This document shows positions 9,030 through 18,601 of a stretch of DNA of 64,000 nt, one piece after another. A model generated the notes under the pieces. That model did not search any database, was not told the origin of the DNA, and was given only the letters and a program-made list of their open reading frames with translations. Position 1 is the first letter of the stretch. Every line of letters begins with the position of its first letter. The stretch comes from Loktanella salsilacus. Its GTDB lineage: Bacteria; Pseudomonadota; Alphaproteobacteria; Rhodobacterales; Rhodobacteraceae. The stretch is taken from positions 186,001 to 250,000 of the forward strand of contig NZ_FOTF01000003.1 of the NCBI RefSeq assembly GCF_900114485.1, written 5' to 3'. Both the position numbers and the translations under genes were made by a program.

Positions 9030-9488
9030 ATGGATCGCAAAGACCGCCAGATCATCGCAGCGTTGCAACACAACGGCCGCCTGACCAATCAAGATTTGGC
9101 GCAGCAGGTGAACCTGTCCCCCTCGCCCTGTCTGCGTCGTACCCGCGCGCTAGAGGAACGCGGCGTAATCAAAGGATATACGGCGATTGTGGATGAAAAG
9201 GCCTATGGACTGCCGGTCACGGCGCTGGTGCGGATCAGCCTAGAACGGCATACCGGCGCAGTTGTCGATCTGTTTGAAAAGAAGGTGCGCGAGACGGCCC
9301 AAATCCTTGATTGCTACGTCATCACAGGCAGTGAGGATTATCTGCTGCGTGTGCTTGTCGAGGATTTGGCGGGCTACGAGGCCTTTGTGCGCACGAAGCT
9401 GCACAATATTCCGGGGATCGCGTCGATCGATTCAAGCTTTGCTTATGGCGTCTTAAAGCAGTCGACTATCTTTCCCGTATTGGACTGA
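9030..9488 (+). CDS. Lrp/AsnC-family transcriptional regulator
   Basis: A 152-residue regulator with the N-terminal AsnC helix-turn-helix (DRKDRQIIAALQHNGRLTNQDLAQQVNLS and on, residues 2-60) and a C-terminal RAM/ACT-like ligand domain (about 67-148) with the family motif TGSEDYLLRV. Length is normal. Divergent from the EamA exporter across a 114-bp gap, it most likely senses an amino acid and controls the exporter. No confident operator could be picked in the gap. Confidence 0.88.
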   Translation: MDRKDRQIIAALQHNGRLTNQDLAQQVNLSPSPCLRRTRALEERGVIKGYTAIVDEKAYGLPVTALVRISLERHTGAVVDLFEKKVRETAQILDCYVITGSEDYLLRVLVEDLAGYEAFVRTKLHNIPGIASIDSSFAYGVLKQSTIFPVLD

Positions 9489-9539
9489 CGAAACTGATGC
9501 GCGACGCGGTCCATGACCACGCCGCGCATCATGCAAGCG

Positions 9540-12500
9540 TCACGCTTGCGCGGCCTTGGCCGCTGCGCGTTTGAAGAACAGAAAATACAGCACTGGGGCC
9601 GCGATCAGCGTCAGCACCGAAGCAAAGGCCAGGCCGCCCATGATTGTCACGGCCATCGACTGAAAGAACGCGTCGCTGATCAGAGGCAACATGCCCAAAA
9701 TCGTGGTCGCCGCCGCCAAGAACACCGGCCGCAAACGCGAGGTAGAGGCCGAAACGATGGCATCGTCGAGCGGCATGTCGGGATAGGCTTCGCGGGTCAG
9801 GTCGATCTCTTCCACCAGCACGATCCCGTTTTTGATAAGCATGCCGGACAGCGATAGCAAGCCAAGCAGGGCCGTAAAGGTAAACGGCATGCCCGTACCC
9901 AGCAGGGCAAGGCTGACACCGTTGACCGACATCGGAACCAGCAGCCAGATGATCACCGGTTGTTTTACGGCATTGAAAAGTAACACAGAAATCAGCACCA
10001 TAATGATAAGGCTGATGGGCAATTGCCCGCCCAAAGACGCCTGCGCGTCTGAGGAGCTTTCAAGCTCTCCGCCCCATTCCATCGTGTAGCCGTCTGGAAT
10101 GGGCATTTCCTCGATGGTGGCTTGCACCTCTGCCATGACCTCTGTCGCGGTCATGTTGCGGGGAATATCTGCCCCCACAGTGATGACATCTGCGCGGTCG
10201 CGGCGGTGAAATAAGGTGTCCTGCGGTTCGAACACGAAACCGTCGATAACCTGCACCATCGGGACATTCACGTTGCCGCTTTCGGAATAGATCACGTGAT
10301 CCGTTAAGGCCATGTCGTTGCCGGGCGGCGCGCGCAGGACGATCGGAACCTGGCGGTCGCCTTCGCGGAAGGTGCCAGCTGTCAGCCCCTCGACGGCGAA
10401 CTGCAGAACCTTGGTGATATCGGATCGAGAGATCCCCGCATCCTGCGCGCGGTCATCGGCATAAATCGGGCGCAGGACCAGCTCTCGCTCGCGCCAATCT
10501 TGACGAAGCGCGCTGACGTTGTCTGACGCCGCATCCATCCGGGCCATCGCCTGATCCGCCAAGTCGCGCAGCGTGTCGGGGTTTGGACCGGAAAAGCGCA
10601 CCTCGATCGGGGCACCGCCGCCGGGACCAAACGCCAAGCGCTTCACGCGGAATTCACCCTGTGGAATCGCGCTGTTCGCGTATGCCTCTAGCGCGTCCAT
10701 CTCATCTTCGATCACATCAAGCGAGGTGACGCGCACGATCATATGGCCGTAGCCGGGATTGGGATCCTCGGAATTATAGGTCAGCATAAACCGCGACGCG
10801 CCTTGGCCGACGAAGGCGGAATAATCCGTCACCTCGGCACGTTCGGCCAGCCATTTTTCTAGTACGGCAATATCGTCAGAAGTCTGGTGGATCGACGCCC
10901 CTTGCGGCAGCTTGTAGTGCACAAAATAAAGCGGCGTGTTGCTGTCGGGAAAGAACTGCTGCTTAATTTGGCCGAATAGGCCGTAGCAAACAACCGTGGT
11001 CGCAACCAACCCCGCAACCACCAGCCAGCGGAACCGCAGACACACCCGCAACACGCCAGCATAGGCGCGAAAAAGCCCGCCATTGTAGCCGCCGGTTTCA
11101 TCGCCGTTGCCACGTTTGAAAAAGTAATGCCCCAACAAAGGCGTCACGGTGATCGCTAAAACCCATGATAGCAGCAGCGAAATCGCGATCACAGCAAAGA
11201 GGGAAAACAGGAACTCGCCCGTCGCATCGGGGCTAAGCCCGATCCCCGCAAAAGCCATGATGCCAATGACCGTGGCCCCAAGCAGTGGGATCTGCGTTTT
11301 GGACGCCGCGTCAGAGGCGGCGTCGCGGGATGACTGCCCGCCGCGCATGGAAATCTGCATCCCCTCGGCCACAACAATCGCGTTATCCACCAGCATCCCC
11401 ATGGCGATAATCAGCGCGCCAAGGGAAATCCGCTCCATCTCGATCGAGCCGATGGCCATGAACAGCAGCGTGCCGACGACGGTCAGCAGCAAGGTCGTGC
11501 CGACGACGATTGCGGCCTGCCAGCCCATAAAGACGGCCAGCACGACAACCACGATCACGACTGACATCGCCAGGTTGATCAGAAACGCGTTCGAGGCTTC
11601 TTCGACCAATTTGTGCTGTTGGTAAATCGGTTCTATCGACACGCCAAGCGGGATATCGACGCGCAATTCAGCCAAGCGCGCCTCGACCCGTTTGCCGACT
11701 TCGACGATGTTTTCAGTCGCAATTCCGGCAACGCCAAGGGTAAAGGCATCGACGCCATTGTGCCGGATGATCAGGTTAGGGTTGGTTTCCCGCGCCCGGT
11801 AGACTTCTGAAAAGTCGGCCAAATTGATGACTTCGCCGCTGACCCCGACGGACAAGGCGGCGATTTCTGCGACGCTGTCAGACCCTTCGGGGCGTTGGAT
11901 GATCGTGCGGCCGTCCGGCGTTTGAATTGTGCCGCCGTCAACAACCTCATTGGCACCGGCCAGCGCGCCTTGAATCGCGGCAGGCGGAATCCCCATGGTT
12001 GTGCTTAGCGCCAGATCGGGTTCGACAAAGATCACCTCGTTAGGAACGCCTGACAGCGCCACGTTCGACACGCCTTCGACGCCCAGCAGTTGCCTGCGCA
12101 AAAAAGCCGACAGATTGTTAATCTCGGCGTCGGAAAAGCCGGGGGCGGTGACGGCAAAATACAGGCCATACACATCGCCAAAACTATCGTTAATAAACGG
12201 TGTCGATGTGCCGCTGGGCAGGGCCGCTTCGCCGACACGGTTGCGCAGTTTGGTCCAGATTGCGGGCAGTTCGGTGCCGTCATATTGGTCGCGCATATTG
12301 ACCGTAATCCACGACAAACCAGGCTGGTTCATCGTCTGGATGTCTTTGACTTCGCCCATCTTTTGGATTTCGGACTCAATCGGCTCTGACACCTCTAGTG
12401 CGACCTCTTCCGCTGATGCGCCGGGGTATTGCGTGACGACGATGGCGGTTTTGATGGTAAAGGCCGGGTCTTCAAGGCGGCCTAAAGTGCTAAAGCCCCA

Positions 12501-12578
12501 GATGCCGCCCAATAGGCAGATCAGCATCATAATCCATGCGTAAACCGGGCGGTCGATAGAGGCGCGTGCGATATCCAT
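9540..12578 (-). CDS. RND-family efflux pump inner-membrane transporter (HAE1 type)
   Basis: A 1012-residue proton-driven drug/metabolite exporter: 12 membrane helices in two halves, each with a large periplasmic porter domain. The N-terminus DIARASIDRPVYAWIMM and the helix-4 segment GMLVDNAIVVAEGMQ, with the proton-relay aspartate, place it in the hydrophobe/amphiphile group and not among heavy-metal CzcA pumps. It follows the adaptor gene with a six-base gap; no outer-membrane channel gene is adjacent, so a TolC-like protein encoded elsewhere is needed. The TetR gene beyond the adaptor probably represses both. Confidence 0.9.
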   Translation of the reverse strand: MDIARASIDRPVYAWIMMLICLLGGIWGFSTLGRLEDPAFTIKTAIVVTQYPGASAEEVALEVSEPIESEIQKMGEVKDIQTMNQPGLSWITVNMRDQYDGTELPAIWTKLRNRVGEAALPSGTSTPFINDSFGDVYGLYFAVTAPGFSDAEINNLSAFLRRQLLGVEGVSNVALSGVPNEVIFVEPDLALSTTMGIPPAAIQGALAGANEVVDGGTIQTPDGRTIIQRPEGSDSVAEIAALSVGVSGEVINLADFSEVYRARETNPNLIIRHNGVDAFTLGVAGIATENIVEVGKRVEARLAELRVDIPLGVSIEPIYQQHKLVEEASNAFLINLAMSVVIVVVVLAVFMGWQAAIVVGTTLLLTVVGTLLFMAIGSIEMERISLGALIIAMGMLVDNAIVVAEGMQISMRGGQSSRDAASDAASKTQIPLLGATVIGIMAFAGIGLSPDATGEFLFSLFAVIAISLLLSWVLAITVTPLLGHYFFKRGNGDETGGYNGGLFRAYAGVLRVCLRFRWLVVAGLVATTVVCYGLFGQIKQQFFPDSNTPLYFVHYKLPQGASIHQTSDDIAVLEKWLAERAEVTDYSAFVGQGASRFMLTYNSEDPNPGYGHMIVRVTSLDVIEDEMDALEAYANSAIPQGEFRVKRLAFGPGGGAPIEVRFSGPNPDTLRDLADQAMARMDAASDNVSALRQDWRERELVLRPIYADDRAQDAGISRSDITKVLQFAVEGLTAGTFREGDRQVPIVLRAPPGNDMALTDHVIYSESGNVNVPMVQVIDGFVFEPQDTLFHRRDRADVITVGADIPRNMTATEVMAEVQATIEEMPIPDGYTMEWGGELESSSDAQASLGGQLPISLIIMVLISVLLFNAVKQPVIIWLLVPMSVNGVSLALLGTGMPFTFTALLGLLSLSGMLIKNGIVLVEEIDLTREAYPDMPLDDAIVSASTSRLRPVFLAAATTILGMLPLISDAFFQSMAVTIMGGLAFASVLTLIAAPVLYFLFFKRAAAKAAQA

Positions 12579-12584
12579 GATGAT

Positions 12585-13622
12585 TTAGTTCCCGAAGCCG
12601 ACAAAGCGGCGCACGGTGTCGCCGTCGGTCAGCGCGCTGGCCCCGATCACCACGATTTCCTGCCCCGGTGTCAGCCCTGCCAAGACCTTTACCTTGCCGT
12701 TGTCGGTCGGCGTGATGTCCACCGGCGTTGCCGCGACTGTGCCCTCGCTTGCGCCGGTTGGCGAGAAGACCATGACGCTGGTGCTATTGTCATTTTCCAC
12801 GATCACGGCAGAACTTGGCACGATAATGCCCGCCTTGCCGGTCGGTAAAAGGGCGGTCACTTTGGCCGACGCGCCGGGCAAAACGTTCAGGTCATCGGGC
12901 GGTGTCATGCCCAGTGTGATGCTATAGGTTTGGCCAATTTGCGCTGTCTCGGCGTTATACTCGCGCAATTCCAACGGGTAGGTTTTGTCGTTGGATGAGA
13001 ATTCAGCATAAACTTGGATCGCGGAATCGCGGCTTGCGCTTTGAAACAGGGTTTCGGGCACGTCGATTTCGATCCGCAAATCAGACATGTCATGCAGGCG
13101 CACCACAGAGCTGCCCGCCGCCACGGTCGAGTAATTGGGCACAGAGCGGGCGGCGACGATGCCGTCAAATGGCGCATGCAAAGTGGCGTTGGCCAGATCG
13201 CGCTGCGCGTTGCGCACGGCGATATCGGCCAGTTCAGCCTGCGTATCCGCATCCTGCAGCGTCGTTTCGGTGACAGAGCTGCCGACCAATTCGCGGTAGC
13301 GATCGGCGGTGCGATCCGCCTGTGTTTTCTGCGCGGTCGCCTGCGCAAGCGCGAGTTCGAACGGCACTTGATCCATACGGGCGACCAGATCGCCAGCTTT
13401 GACGGTGGCGCCTTCTTCGACAGGGAATTCTTCGATTTGGCCGCCGACTTGGAACGCCAGATCGACGGTTTCACGCGCTACGACCCGTCCAAAAAACACG
13501 CGCTGCTCTTCTGCGGCGCGCGAGGTGACTGTTTCCAGTTTGACGAAAGGGGCCTGCGATTGTGCCACGGCAGGCATCGCCAAAGTGCAGGCCAGAAACG
13601 CGATCAAAAAGGGCTGTTTCAC
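12585..13622 (-). CDS. RND efflux periplasmic adaptor (membrane fusion protein)
   Basis: A 345-residue periplasmic adaptor linking the RND pump to an outer-membrane channel. A signal peptide covers residues 1-20 (ending AVAQ), followed by a lipoyl half (EFPVEEGATVKAGDLVARMD), a helical hairpin (about 95-140), the second lipoyl half (ATLHAPFDGIVAARSV), a beta-barrel and a membrane-proximal domain. The start is GTG, supported by an AAAGGA site seven bases upstream. It is first in the operon with the pump and divergent from a TetR repressor. Confidence 0.88.
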   Translation of the reverse strand: MKQPFLIAFLACTLAMPAVAQSQAPFVKLETVTSRAAEEQRVFFGRVVARETVDLAFQVGGQIEEFPVEEGATVKAGDLVARMDQVPFELALAQATAQKTQADRTADRYRELVGSSVTETTLQDADTQAELADIAVRNAQRDLANATLHAPFDGIVAARSVPNYSTVAAGSSVVRLHDMSDLRIEIDVPETLFQSASRDSAIQVYAEFSSNDKTYPLELREYNAETAQIGQTYSITLGMTPPDDLNVLPGASAKVTALLPTGKAGIIVPSSAVIVENDNSTSVMVFSPTGASEGTVAATPVDITPTDNGKVKVLAGLTPGQEIVVIGASALTDGDTVRRFVGFGN

Positions 13623-13766
13623 CTAATATTCCTTTGTCGGGCGTCAGGTCATATTATCAACCTACCGCGTGTCACCTTACCAAAACGCTACGCTTGCACT
13701 GTAGTGGCTGCGTTTGGGCACGGCAAATGATGGTCCAAGCCCAGCTTGATTCAAGTTCGCGGCTGG

Positions 13767-13801
13767 AATGACATTTGTGTCAAAATGATGCAAGTGTCAT
13801 T
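13767..13801. promoter_or_regulatory. Inverted repeat, candidate TetR operator
   Basis: Arms AATGACATTTG (13767-13777) and CAAGTGTCATT (13791-13801) match at 10 of 11 positions about a 13-bp spacer, about 50 bp upstream of the TetR gene and within the gap that drives the RND operon. It is the strongest dyad in that gap and a likely repressor site; assignment is by position only. Confidence 0.5.
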
Positions 13802-13851
13802 TTAGTCCGCGTGCGAATGTGTTATGCGCTGCATCGAAGGGGACGAACGCC

Positions 13852-14538
13852 ATGTCTGACACAGCGCCATCTGACCACCGCACCCGCGTTGCCGCCGACC
13901 GGCGCGAAAAGACGCGCGCGCGGCTGGTCCAAAGCGCGATCCCCGTTTTCGCCGAAAAGGGCGTTGATGCCTCGGTGATCGACGACGTGATTGCCGCGGC
14001 GGGTGTGTCGCGCGGTACTTTTTATAACTATTTTCAAAGCAATCGCGACTTGCTGATTGCTGTAAATCATCAACTTGGTGACGAGCTGATCCTTGTGGTC
14101 AAGGAAACAGTGGCAGGTTTCCCTGACCCCGCTGAACGGGTTGCGGCGGGTATTGGTTTGCTGATCCAAGTGACGCGGGACAAGCCGCTGCTCGCGCGTT
14201 TTGTCGCGAAATGCGGCCTTGATACCGCGGGGCCAAGCAGTTTGGTCTATCAGTATCTCGCCGATCAAATCCAAAAAGGCATTGATGAAGGCCGGTTCTT
14301 GCCATGTCCGCTGCCCATCGCTTTGGATATGCTGGCGGGGGCGACCCTATGCGCGGTCCTGCGGATCAGTCAGGGCGGGGTTAGCGACCAGCACGGGCCA
14401 GAGGTTGTGAACATGATCCTGCGCGGTCTTGGCCTGAATGCGCACGACGCGCAAACGCTTGCTGCCAAGCCGTTGCCGCACTTGGATATTCAGGCAGCAT
14501 GTTCGTTGATGTCCAGCACATCGCAGGCACAGGGCTAA
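13852..14538 (+). CDS. TetR-family transcriptional regulator
   Basis: A 228-residue repressor with a TetR helix-turn-helix at about residues 15-65 (AAAGVSRGTFYNYFQSNRDLL) and a C-terminal ligand-binding domain without a recognised subtype. ATG at 13852 follows AAGGGG at eight bases; an in-frame ATG 33 bases upstream lacks this. Divergent from the RND adaptor and pump, it is the expected local repressor released by pump substrates. Confidence 0.85.
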   Translation: MSDTAPSDHRTRVAADRREKTRARLVQSAIPVFAEKGVDASVIDDVIAAAGVSRGTFYNYFQSNRDLLIAVNHQLGDELILVVKETVAGFPDPAERVAAGIGLLIQVTRDKPLLARFVAKCGLDTAGPSSLVYQYLADQIQKGIDEGRFLPCPLPIALDMLAGATLCAVLRISQGGVSDQHGPEVVNMILRGLGLNAHDAQTLAAKPLPHLDIQAACSLMSSTSQAQG

Positions 14539-14554
14539 GGGCCGAACTGCGCCC

Positions 14555-15358
14555 TTATACCTTAGTTTGCACCGGCGTCGTCGGCCCATGATCCAGTCGA
14601 AAGATATGGTCAGCCGCCCCTTTGGGGAAATATTGTCGCACCAGCGGGTCATGCCCGGGCACAATCAGCCCCGGCGCAGAGGCAAGGTGTTGCAGCGTGT
14701 CAAAGCCATCGAGCATGTTCTGCAGATCGACGACGATGGGAAACGGTTTGCGCGCCCACAGGTTTTCATAGAAATGCGCCGCGTCAGAGGCGAGCACCAG
14801 CCACCCTGCTTGCGTGCGCACGCGGACCGCTTGCAAACCGCGTGAATGGCCGCCGATGCAATGCACCGTCACGCCGTCCGCGACCTGTGCTTCACCATCG
14901 TGAAAGATGACTTTGCCAGCATACAGCCGCTTGATCGCGGTGCAGACGTGATCAGCGGTGAAAGGCGCGCGCAGGGTGTCGTGGCACATGCACGGTCCGG
15001 TGGCATAGGCCATTTCGGCGGTCTGCAAATGCAGGGCGGCATTGGGGAACAGGTGCAGCCCGCCCGCGTGGTCATAATGCAGATGGGTGACGATCACCTG
15101 CGTAATATCGTCTGGCGTCAGGCCCAGGGGGGCAAGGGCGGCGGCGGGGTTCATGCGAATGGGGCGCTGGCGCAACGCGGCCTCGGCGTCGTCATAGCCG
15201 GTATCGACAAGGATCACCTCTGACCCGCGCCGCAGCAACCACATGAAATAATCCATCGGATGCGGCGCGTCGTGGTTGTCATCAAAGATAAAGCTATCGC
15301 CGCGCACACGCGCATTGCGGTCAGCGTATTTGATTGCGTGAACTTCCCACAGGCTCAT
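14555..15358 (-). CDS. MBL-fold metallo-hydrolase, N-acyl homoserine lactonase-like
   Basis: A 267-residue cytosolic metallo-beta-lactamase fold protein. The binuclear metal motif HLHYDH (His92, His94, Asp96, His97) is intact, with further ligands in GGHSRGL and in LASDAAHF. The overall pattern (VDTGYDD, HLHYDHAGGL, GGHSRG) fits the AHL-lactonase branch, whose members open various lactones, including 4-pyridoxolactone. Its start overlaps the monooxygenase stop by four bases and it lies at the end of a TRAP uptake operon, so a dietary or sugar-acid lactone is as likely a substrate as a quorum signal. Confidence 0.8.
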   Translation of the reverse strand: MSLWEVHAIKYADRNARVRGDSFIFDDNHDAPHPMDYFMWLLRRGSEVILVDTGYDDAEAALRQRPIRMNPAAALAPLGLTPDDITQVIVTHLHYDHAGGLHLFPNAALHLQTAEMAYATGPCMCHDTLRAPFTADHVCTAIKRLYAGKVIFHDGEAQVADGVTVHCIGGHSRGLQAVRVRTQAGWLVLASDAAHFYENLWARKPFPIVVDLQNMLDGFDTLQHLASAPGLIVPGHDPLVRQYFPKGAADHIFRLDHGPTTPVQTKV

Positions 15359-15645
15359 TGCCAGACCTCGGTAAAGGTCTGAACGGTTTTATCCGCCACC
15401 ATGTCGCGCACTACCGTGTCAAAGGACACGAAATGCGCGCTTTTCAGATGAACCTGAAACGCATCCGCGTCGGTGTAGACCTCGTATAAAAACACCTCAT
15501 CAGGGCGGGCCGGGTCGGTGCAGACGTCGAACTGATGGCACTCTGGCTCTGCACCCAGCGACTGGGCGGCATTGGCCAGCATGTATTTCAAAAACGCCGT
15601 CTGCGTTCCGGGGTGCAGGCGAAAGGTGACAGTCACGACAAACAT
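15355..15645 (-). CDS. Antibiotic biosynthesis monooxygenase (ABM) domain protein, quinol monooxygenase-like
   Basis: A 96-residue single-domain protein of the dimeric alpha/beta ABM fold (MFVVTVTFRLHPGTQTAFL, CHQFDVCTDPARPDEVFLYEVY, and DAFQVHLKSAHF). Family members include YgiN-type quinol monooxygenases, heme-degrading enzymes and the isomerase LsrG; sequence alone does not choose among these. It lies between the TRAP large permease and the lactonase-like gene, so a role in the same catabolic pathway is probable. Confidence 0.8.
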   Translation of the reverse strand: MFVVTVTFRLHPGTQTAFLKYMLANAAQSLGAEPECHQFDVCTDPARPDEVFLYEVYTDADAFQVHLKSAHFVSFDTVVRDMVADKTVQTFTEVWQ

Positions 15646-15657
15646 AAAAGCCTCTTT

Positions 15658-16938
15658 TCAGAACAGACGTACCAGCGTCAGAGAGATCGCAGGGATGTAG
15701 GTGATCAAGCCTAGCGCGATGATTGCGACAATATAAAGCGGTGCCATGGCCCGCGCGATGCTGAGCACGCCGACCCCTGAAATCCGCGATGCCACATAAA
15801 GCGTCGCACCGACGGGTGGCGTGAACAAGCCGATGGCAACATTGCAGACCATGATGACGCCCAGATGCACTGGGTCGACGCCAAAGCTGACCGCCGTGGG
15901 CAGGAACAACGGCGCGGTCAGCAAAATGGCAGGCACCGGGTCCAGCACAAGTCCAAGGATCAGCATCACGATATTGACCAGCAGCAGGAAGACCCAAGGC
16001 GAGCTGGAAAAGGACTGCACCGCACCCACAAGGATCGTCGGCATCTGCTCTAGCGTGATCAACCAGCCAAGCACGCTGGTCGCGCCGATCACGACCATCA
16101 CGATGGCAGAGGTCACAAAGGCGTCGATCATCAGGTTCGGCAGGTCGCGCAGTGCAAAATCGCGGTAGACCAGCATCGTGACGGCAAGGCCGTAGATGAC
16201 GGCAACGGCGGCGGCCTCTGTCGGGGTGACGAAGCCGGAAAAGATACCGCCAAGGATCAGGACAGGCATCATCAGCGCGGGCAGGGTGCTGACAAAGGAC
16301 TGCCGCAGCGCCTTGCGGCTGGTGCGGTGCCCGCCCGCGTCGCAGCCTGTCGATTTGCCGACGCGGTAGCAGACGATCATGAACAAGCCGCCAAACAGCA
16401 GGCCCGGCACGGTCCCGGCCAGAAACAGATCGGCGACGGATACGCCGCCGACGAAGCCATAAATCAGCATCGGGATCGACGGTGGAATGATAATGCCGAT
16501 CGTACCCGCAGCAGCGACAAGCCCAGCAGCAAAAGCGGGTTTGTAGCCTTGCTTGGCCATATTCTTGATCATCACGGACCCGATGGCTGCGCTATCGGCA
16601 ATGGCAGAGCCAGAGATGCCGCCAAAGATCATCGACGCCCCGACAACAACCATGCCAAGCCCGCCGGGCATGAAACCCAAGAGTTCCTTAGAGAACGTAA
16701 TGATCCGTTGGCCGACGCCGCCCCGGCTCATGAGTTCGCCAGCGACGATGAACAGGGGGATGGCGATGAAATGGTTCGGCTCCACCCCGCCGATAAAGTT
16801 GAGGTAAAGCGCCTGCAGCGGGTAGCCCAGATCGAAAACAATGATCGGCAGGACCGAGGAGATCAGGATCGCCCAGACCAGCGGAATGCCAAGGAAGACG
16901 GTCGTCAGAAAGACCACGACAACGAAAAGAAGGATCAT
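15658..16938 (-). CDS. dctM: TRAP transporter large permease (DctM-like)
   Basis: A 426-residue inner-membrane protein of about 12 hydrophobic segments, the transport channel of a TRAP system driven by an ion gradient. Family features include the start MILLFVVVVFLTTVFLGIPL, the segment GGISGSAIADSAAIG and GFVTPTEAAAVAVIYGL. The ATG at 16938 overlaps the dctQ stop (ATGA), so translation is coupled; a longer in-frame reading is not supported. Works with the DctQ and DctP proteins encoded upstream. Confidence 0.9.
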   Translation of the reverse strand: MILLFVVVVFLTTVFLGIPLVWAILISSVLPIIVFDLGYPLQALYLNFIGGVEPNHFIAIPLFIVAGELMSRGGVGQRIITFSKELLGFMPGGLGMVVVGASMIFGGISGSAIADSAAIGSVMIKNMAKQGYKPAFAAGLVAAAGTIGIIIPPSIPMLIYGFVGGVSVADLFLAGTVPGLLFGGLFMIVCYRVGKSTGCDAGGHRTSRKALRQSFVSTLPALMMPVLILGGIFSGFVTPTEAAAVAVIYGLAVTMLVYRDFALRDLPNLMIDAFVTSAIVMVVIGATSVLGWLITLEQMPTILVGAVQSFSSSPWVFLLLVNIVMLILGLVLDPVPAILLTAPLFLPTAVSFGVDPVHLGVIMVCNVAIGLFTPPVGATLYVASRISGVGVLSIARAMAPLYIVAIIALGLITYIPAISLTLVRLF

Positions 16939-17444
16939 GCGCCGCCCCCGTCCGTCATCGGCACGCCGCGCAGGACAAGCCACGAATTAAACAGGTGAAA
17001 CATCAGGCTAAGCGCCATGCCCGCCGGCATAGATGCGTAAAGCAGGCCGACCGGCCAATACAGCACTGTCGTGCTTTGCCGCCACGTGTGCCCGGAAATG
17101 CTGATGCCTTTGATAATCAGGCTGAGCAGCAACGCGGCGATCAGCAGGTTGATTGCATGTTCCAGCAGCGCCTTGGCGCGGGGCGAAAACAGTATGTCCA
17201 CAATTTCCGTCACGCGCATCTGTGCGCCCCGCGCCGTCACGGCGGCGCACCCCAGAAAGGTCGTCCAAAGCAGCAAGAACGCTGTGACCTCTAGCGACCA
17301 CGCCAGATCGAACCCGGCCAGGCTGCGCAGCGTCGCATTCGCGAAAACCAGTGTCAGGATCGCAAAGCCGCCAAGCGCAAGCAAAGCATCAATCACGCGG
17401 CTCAGGCCAAGCAAAAATGGCGGGTAGTACAAACGGAAATCCAT
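16935..17444 (-). CDS. dctQ: TRAP transporter small permease (DctQ-like)
   Basis: A 169-residue membrane protein with four hydrophobic helices and the DctQ signature around AFLLLWTTFLGCAAVTARGAQMRVTEI (residues about 55-81). It pairs with the large permease that overlaps its stop. The gene follows the binding-protein gene after 75 bases that hold a stem-loop. Confidence 0.88.
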   Translation of the reverse strand: MDFRLYYPPFLLGLSRVIDALLALGGFAILTLVFANATLRSLAGFDLAWSLEVTAFLLLWTTFLGCAAVTARGAQMRVTEIVDILFSPRAKALLEHAINLLIAALLLSLIIKGISISGHTWRQSTTVLYWPVGLLYASMPAGMALSLMFHLFNSWLVLRGVPMTDGGGA

Positions 17445-17472
17445 GGCGGGGGCCTTTTAAAACCGGAGTGGG

Positions 17473-17496
17473 GGAGGTGCCGGTTCAGGCACCTCC
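17473..17496 (-). other. Intercistronic stem-loop between dctP and dctQ
   Basis: GGAGGTGCC and GGCACCTCC form a perfect 9-bp stem with a six-base loop. No clear T-run follows in the direction of transcription; it probably protects the dctP message and lowers expression of the permease genes. Confidence 0.5.
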
Positions 17497-17519
17497 GCAG
17501 GTCGGGCGATAATGCTTGG

Positions 17520-18527
17520 CTATTGGGCAGGCATTGCGGTGCGGATCGTCTCGACCTCGGCCAGCACCTTGTCGACTTCGGTGCCGTAAACGCCGCGCGC
17601 CTGATCATAGACCGACGCGACCGCATCGCGGAACGGGCCCACGTCTGGCGTGATGATCGTGGCGCCCTCTGCGGCCATCTGTTCAAGCTGGGCCGCCTCA
17701 GAGCTTTTGACCAGTTCGCGGCTAAACGCTGACGAGTCGGCGGCGGCGCGGGTGATCGCGTCTTTGTCGACGTCAGAAAAGCTTTGCCACGTCTTCTCGG
17801 CCACGGTCAGTGGCAGGGGCGAATAGACGTGCCGCGTCAGGGTCAGATAGGGCGCGACTTCGGTGAATTTCAGCGACAAAATGGTGTCGACCGGGTTTTC
17901 CTGGCCGTCCACAGTGCCCTGCTGGATCGCCAGGTAAACGTCCGTCACCGGCATGACGACAGTCTGAAAGCCGATTGCTTCCATCGTCCAGCGGATCATG
18001 TCGTTCGGAAAGACGCGCATTTTCTTGCCCGCGGCATCGGCCGGGGCATTTAGCGGAAATGTCGTGGTAAAGCTGCGAAAGCCAGCTTCCCATGTGGATA
18101 GGACGCGAAAGCCGACCTCTGGCAGTTTGGCAAATTCGCCCTGCATCCATCCAGAGTTGTCGTAGAATTCCCAGCCCTGTTCGTAGCTGTCGACCAGAAA
18201 CGGCATCGCCGTCAGGTTCAGGGATGGCAAATACGATGCATAGGAACCCGTCGCGGACACGGTGAAATCGACGCCGCCAAGCTGCATTTGTTCGATCGCT
18301 TTGGGGTCATTGCCCAGCTGACCGGCCGGGAAAATCCGCACCTCGTAGCGGCCTTCGGTGTATTCTGTGACCTTTTCGGCAAAGACCGCCGCCGCCTGAT
18401 CGCGCGACCCGCCGGGGTTGTCGGTGTGGCTGAATTTTAAAACTGTCTGTGCCTGCGCGGCCCCGGCAATCAGCAACGCTGCGGCGGCTGCGGCAAAGCG
18501 CAATGATGTGGTGATCTTCATGTTCAT
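17520..18527 (-). CDS. dctP: TRAP transporter substrate-binding protein (DctP-like)
   Basis: A 335-residue periplasmic binding protein. The signal peptide spans residues 1-26 (ending AAQAQ). The mature protein begins VLKFSHTDNPGGSRDQAA, as in the DctP family for dicarboxylates, sugar acids and related acids, and contains the TVDGQENPVDTI motif next to the ligand cleft. The gene is first in the leftward TRAP operon and divergent from a dehydrogenase operon whose last gene is a GntR regulator. An organic acid ligand is likely; identity unknown. Confidence 0.88.
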   Translation of the reverse strand: MNMKITTSLRFAAAAAALLIAGAAQAQTVLKFSHTDNPGGSRDQAAAVFAEKVTEYTEGRYEVRIFPAGQLGNDPKAIEQMQLGGVDFTVSATGSYASYLPSLNLTAMPFLVDSYEQGWEFYDNSGWMQGEFAKLPEVGFRVLSTWEAGFRSFTTTFPLNAPADAAGKKMRVFPNDMIRWTMEAIGFQTVVMPVTDVYLAIQQGTVDGQENPVDTILSLKFTEVAPYLTLTRHVYSPLPLTVAEKTWQSFSDVDKDAITRAAADSSAFSRELVKSSEAAQLEQMAAEGATIITPDVGPFRDAVASVYDQARGVYGTEVDKVLAEVETIRTAMPAQ

Positions 18528-18601
18528 GGTTTCCTCCCAAAAGCTAGAACAGTCGGTATTGTATTTATTTGCGTATGCGTTAATAAATGTGTTGTCAACT
18601 T

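Noticed and set aside
14555-15358. Quorum-quenching AHL lactonase as a firm call
   Set aside because: The HxHxDH motif is shared by many lactonases and other hydrolases; the catabolic operon context makes another lactone at least as likely.
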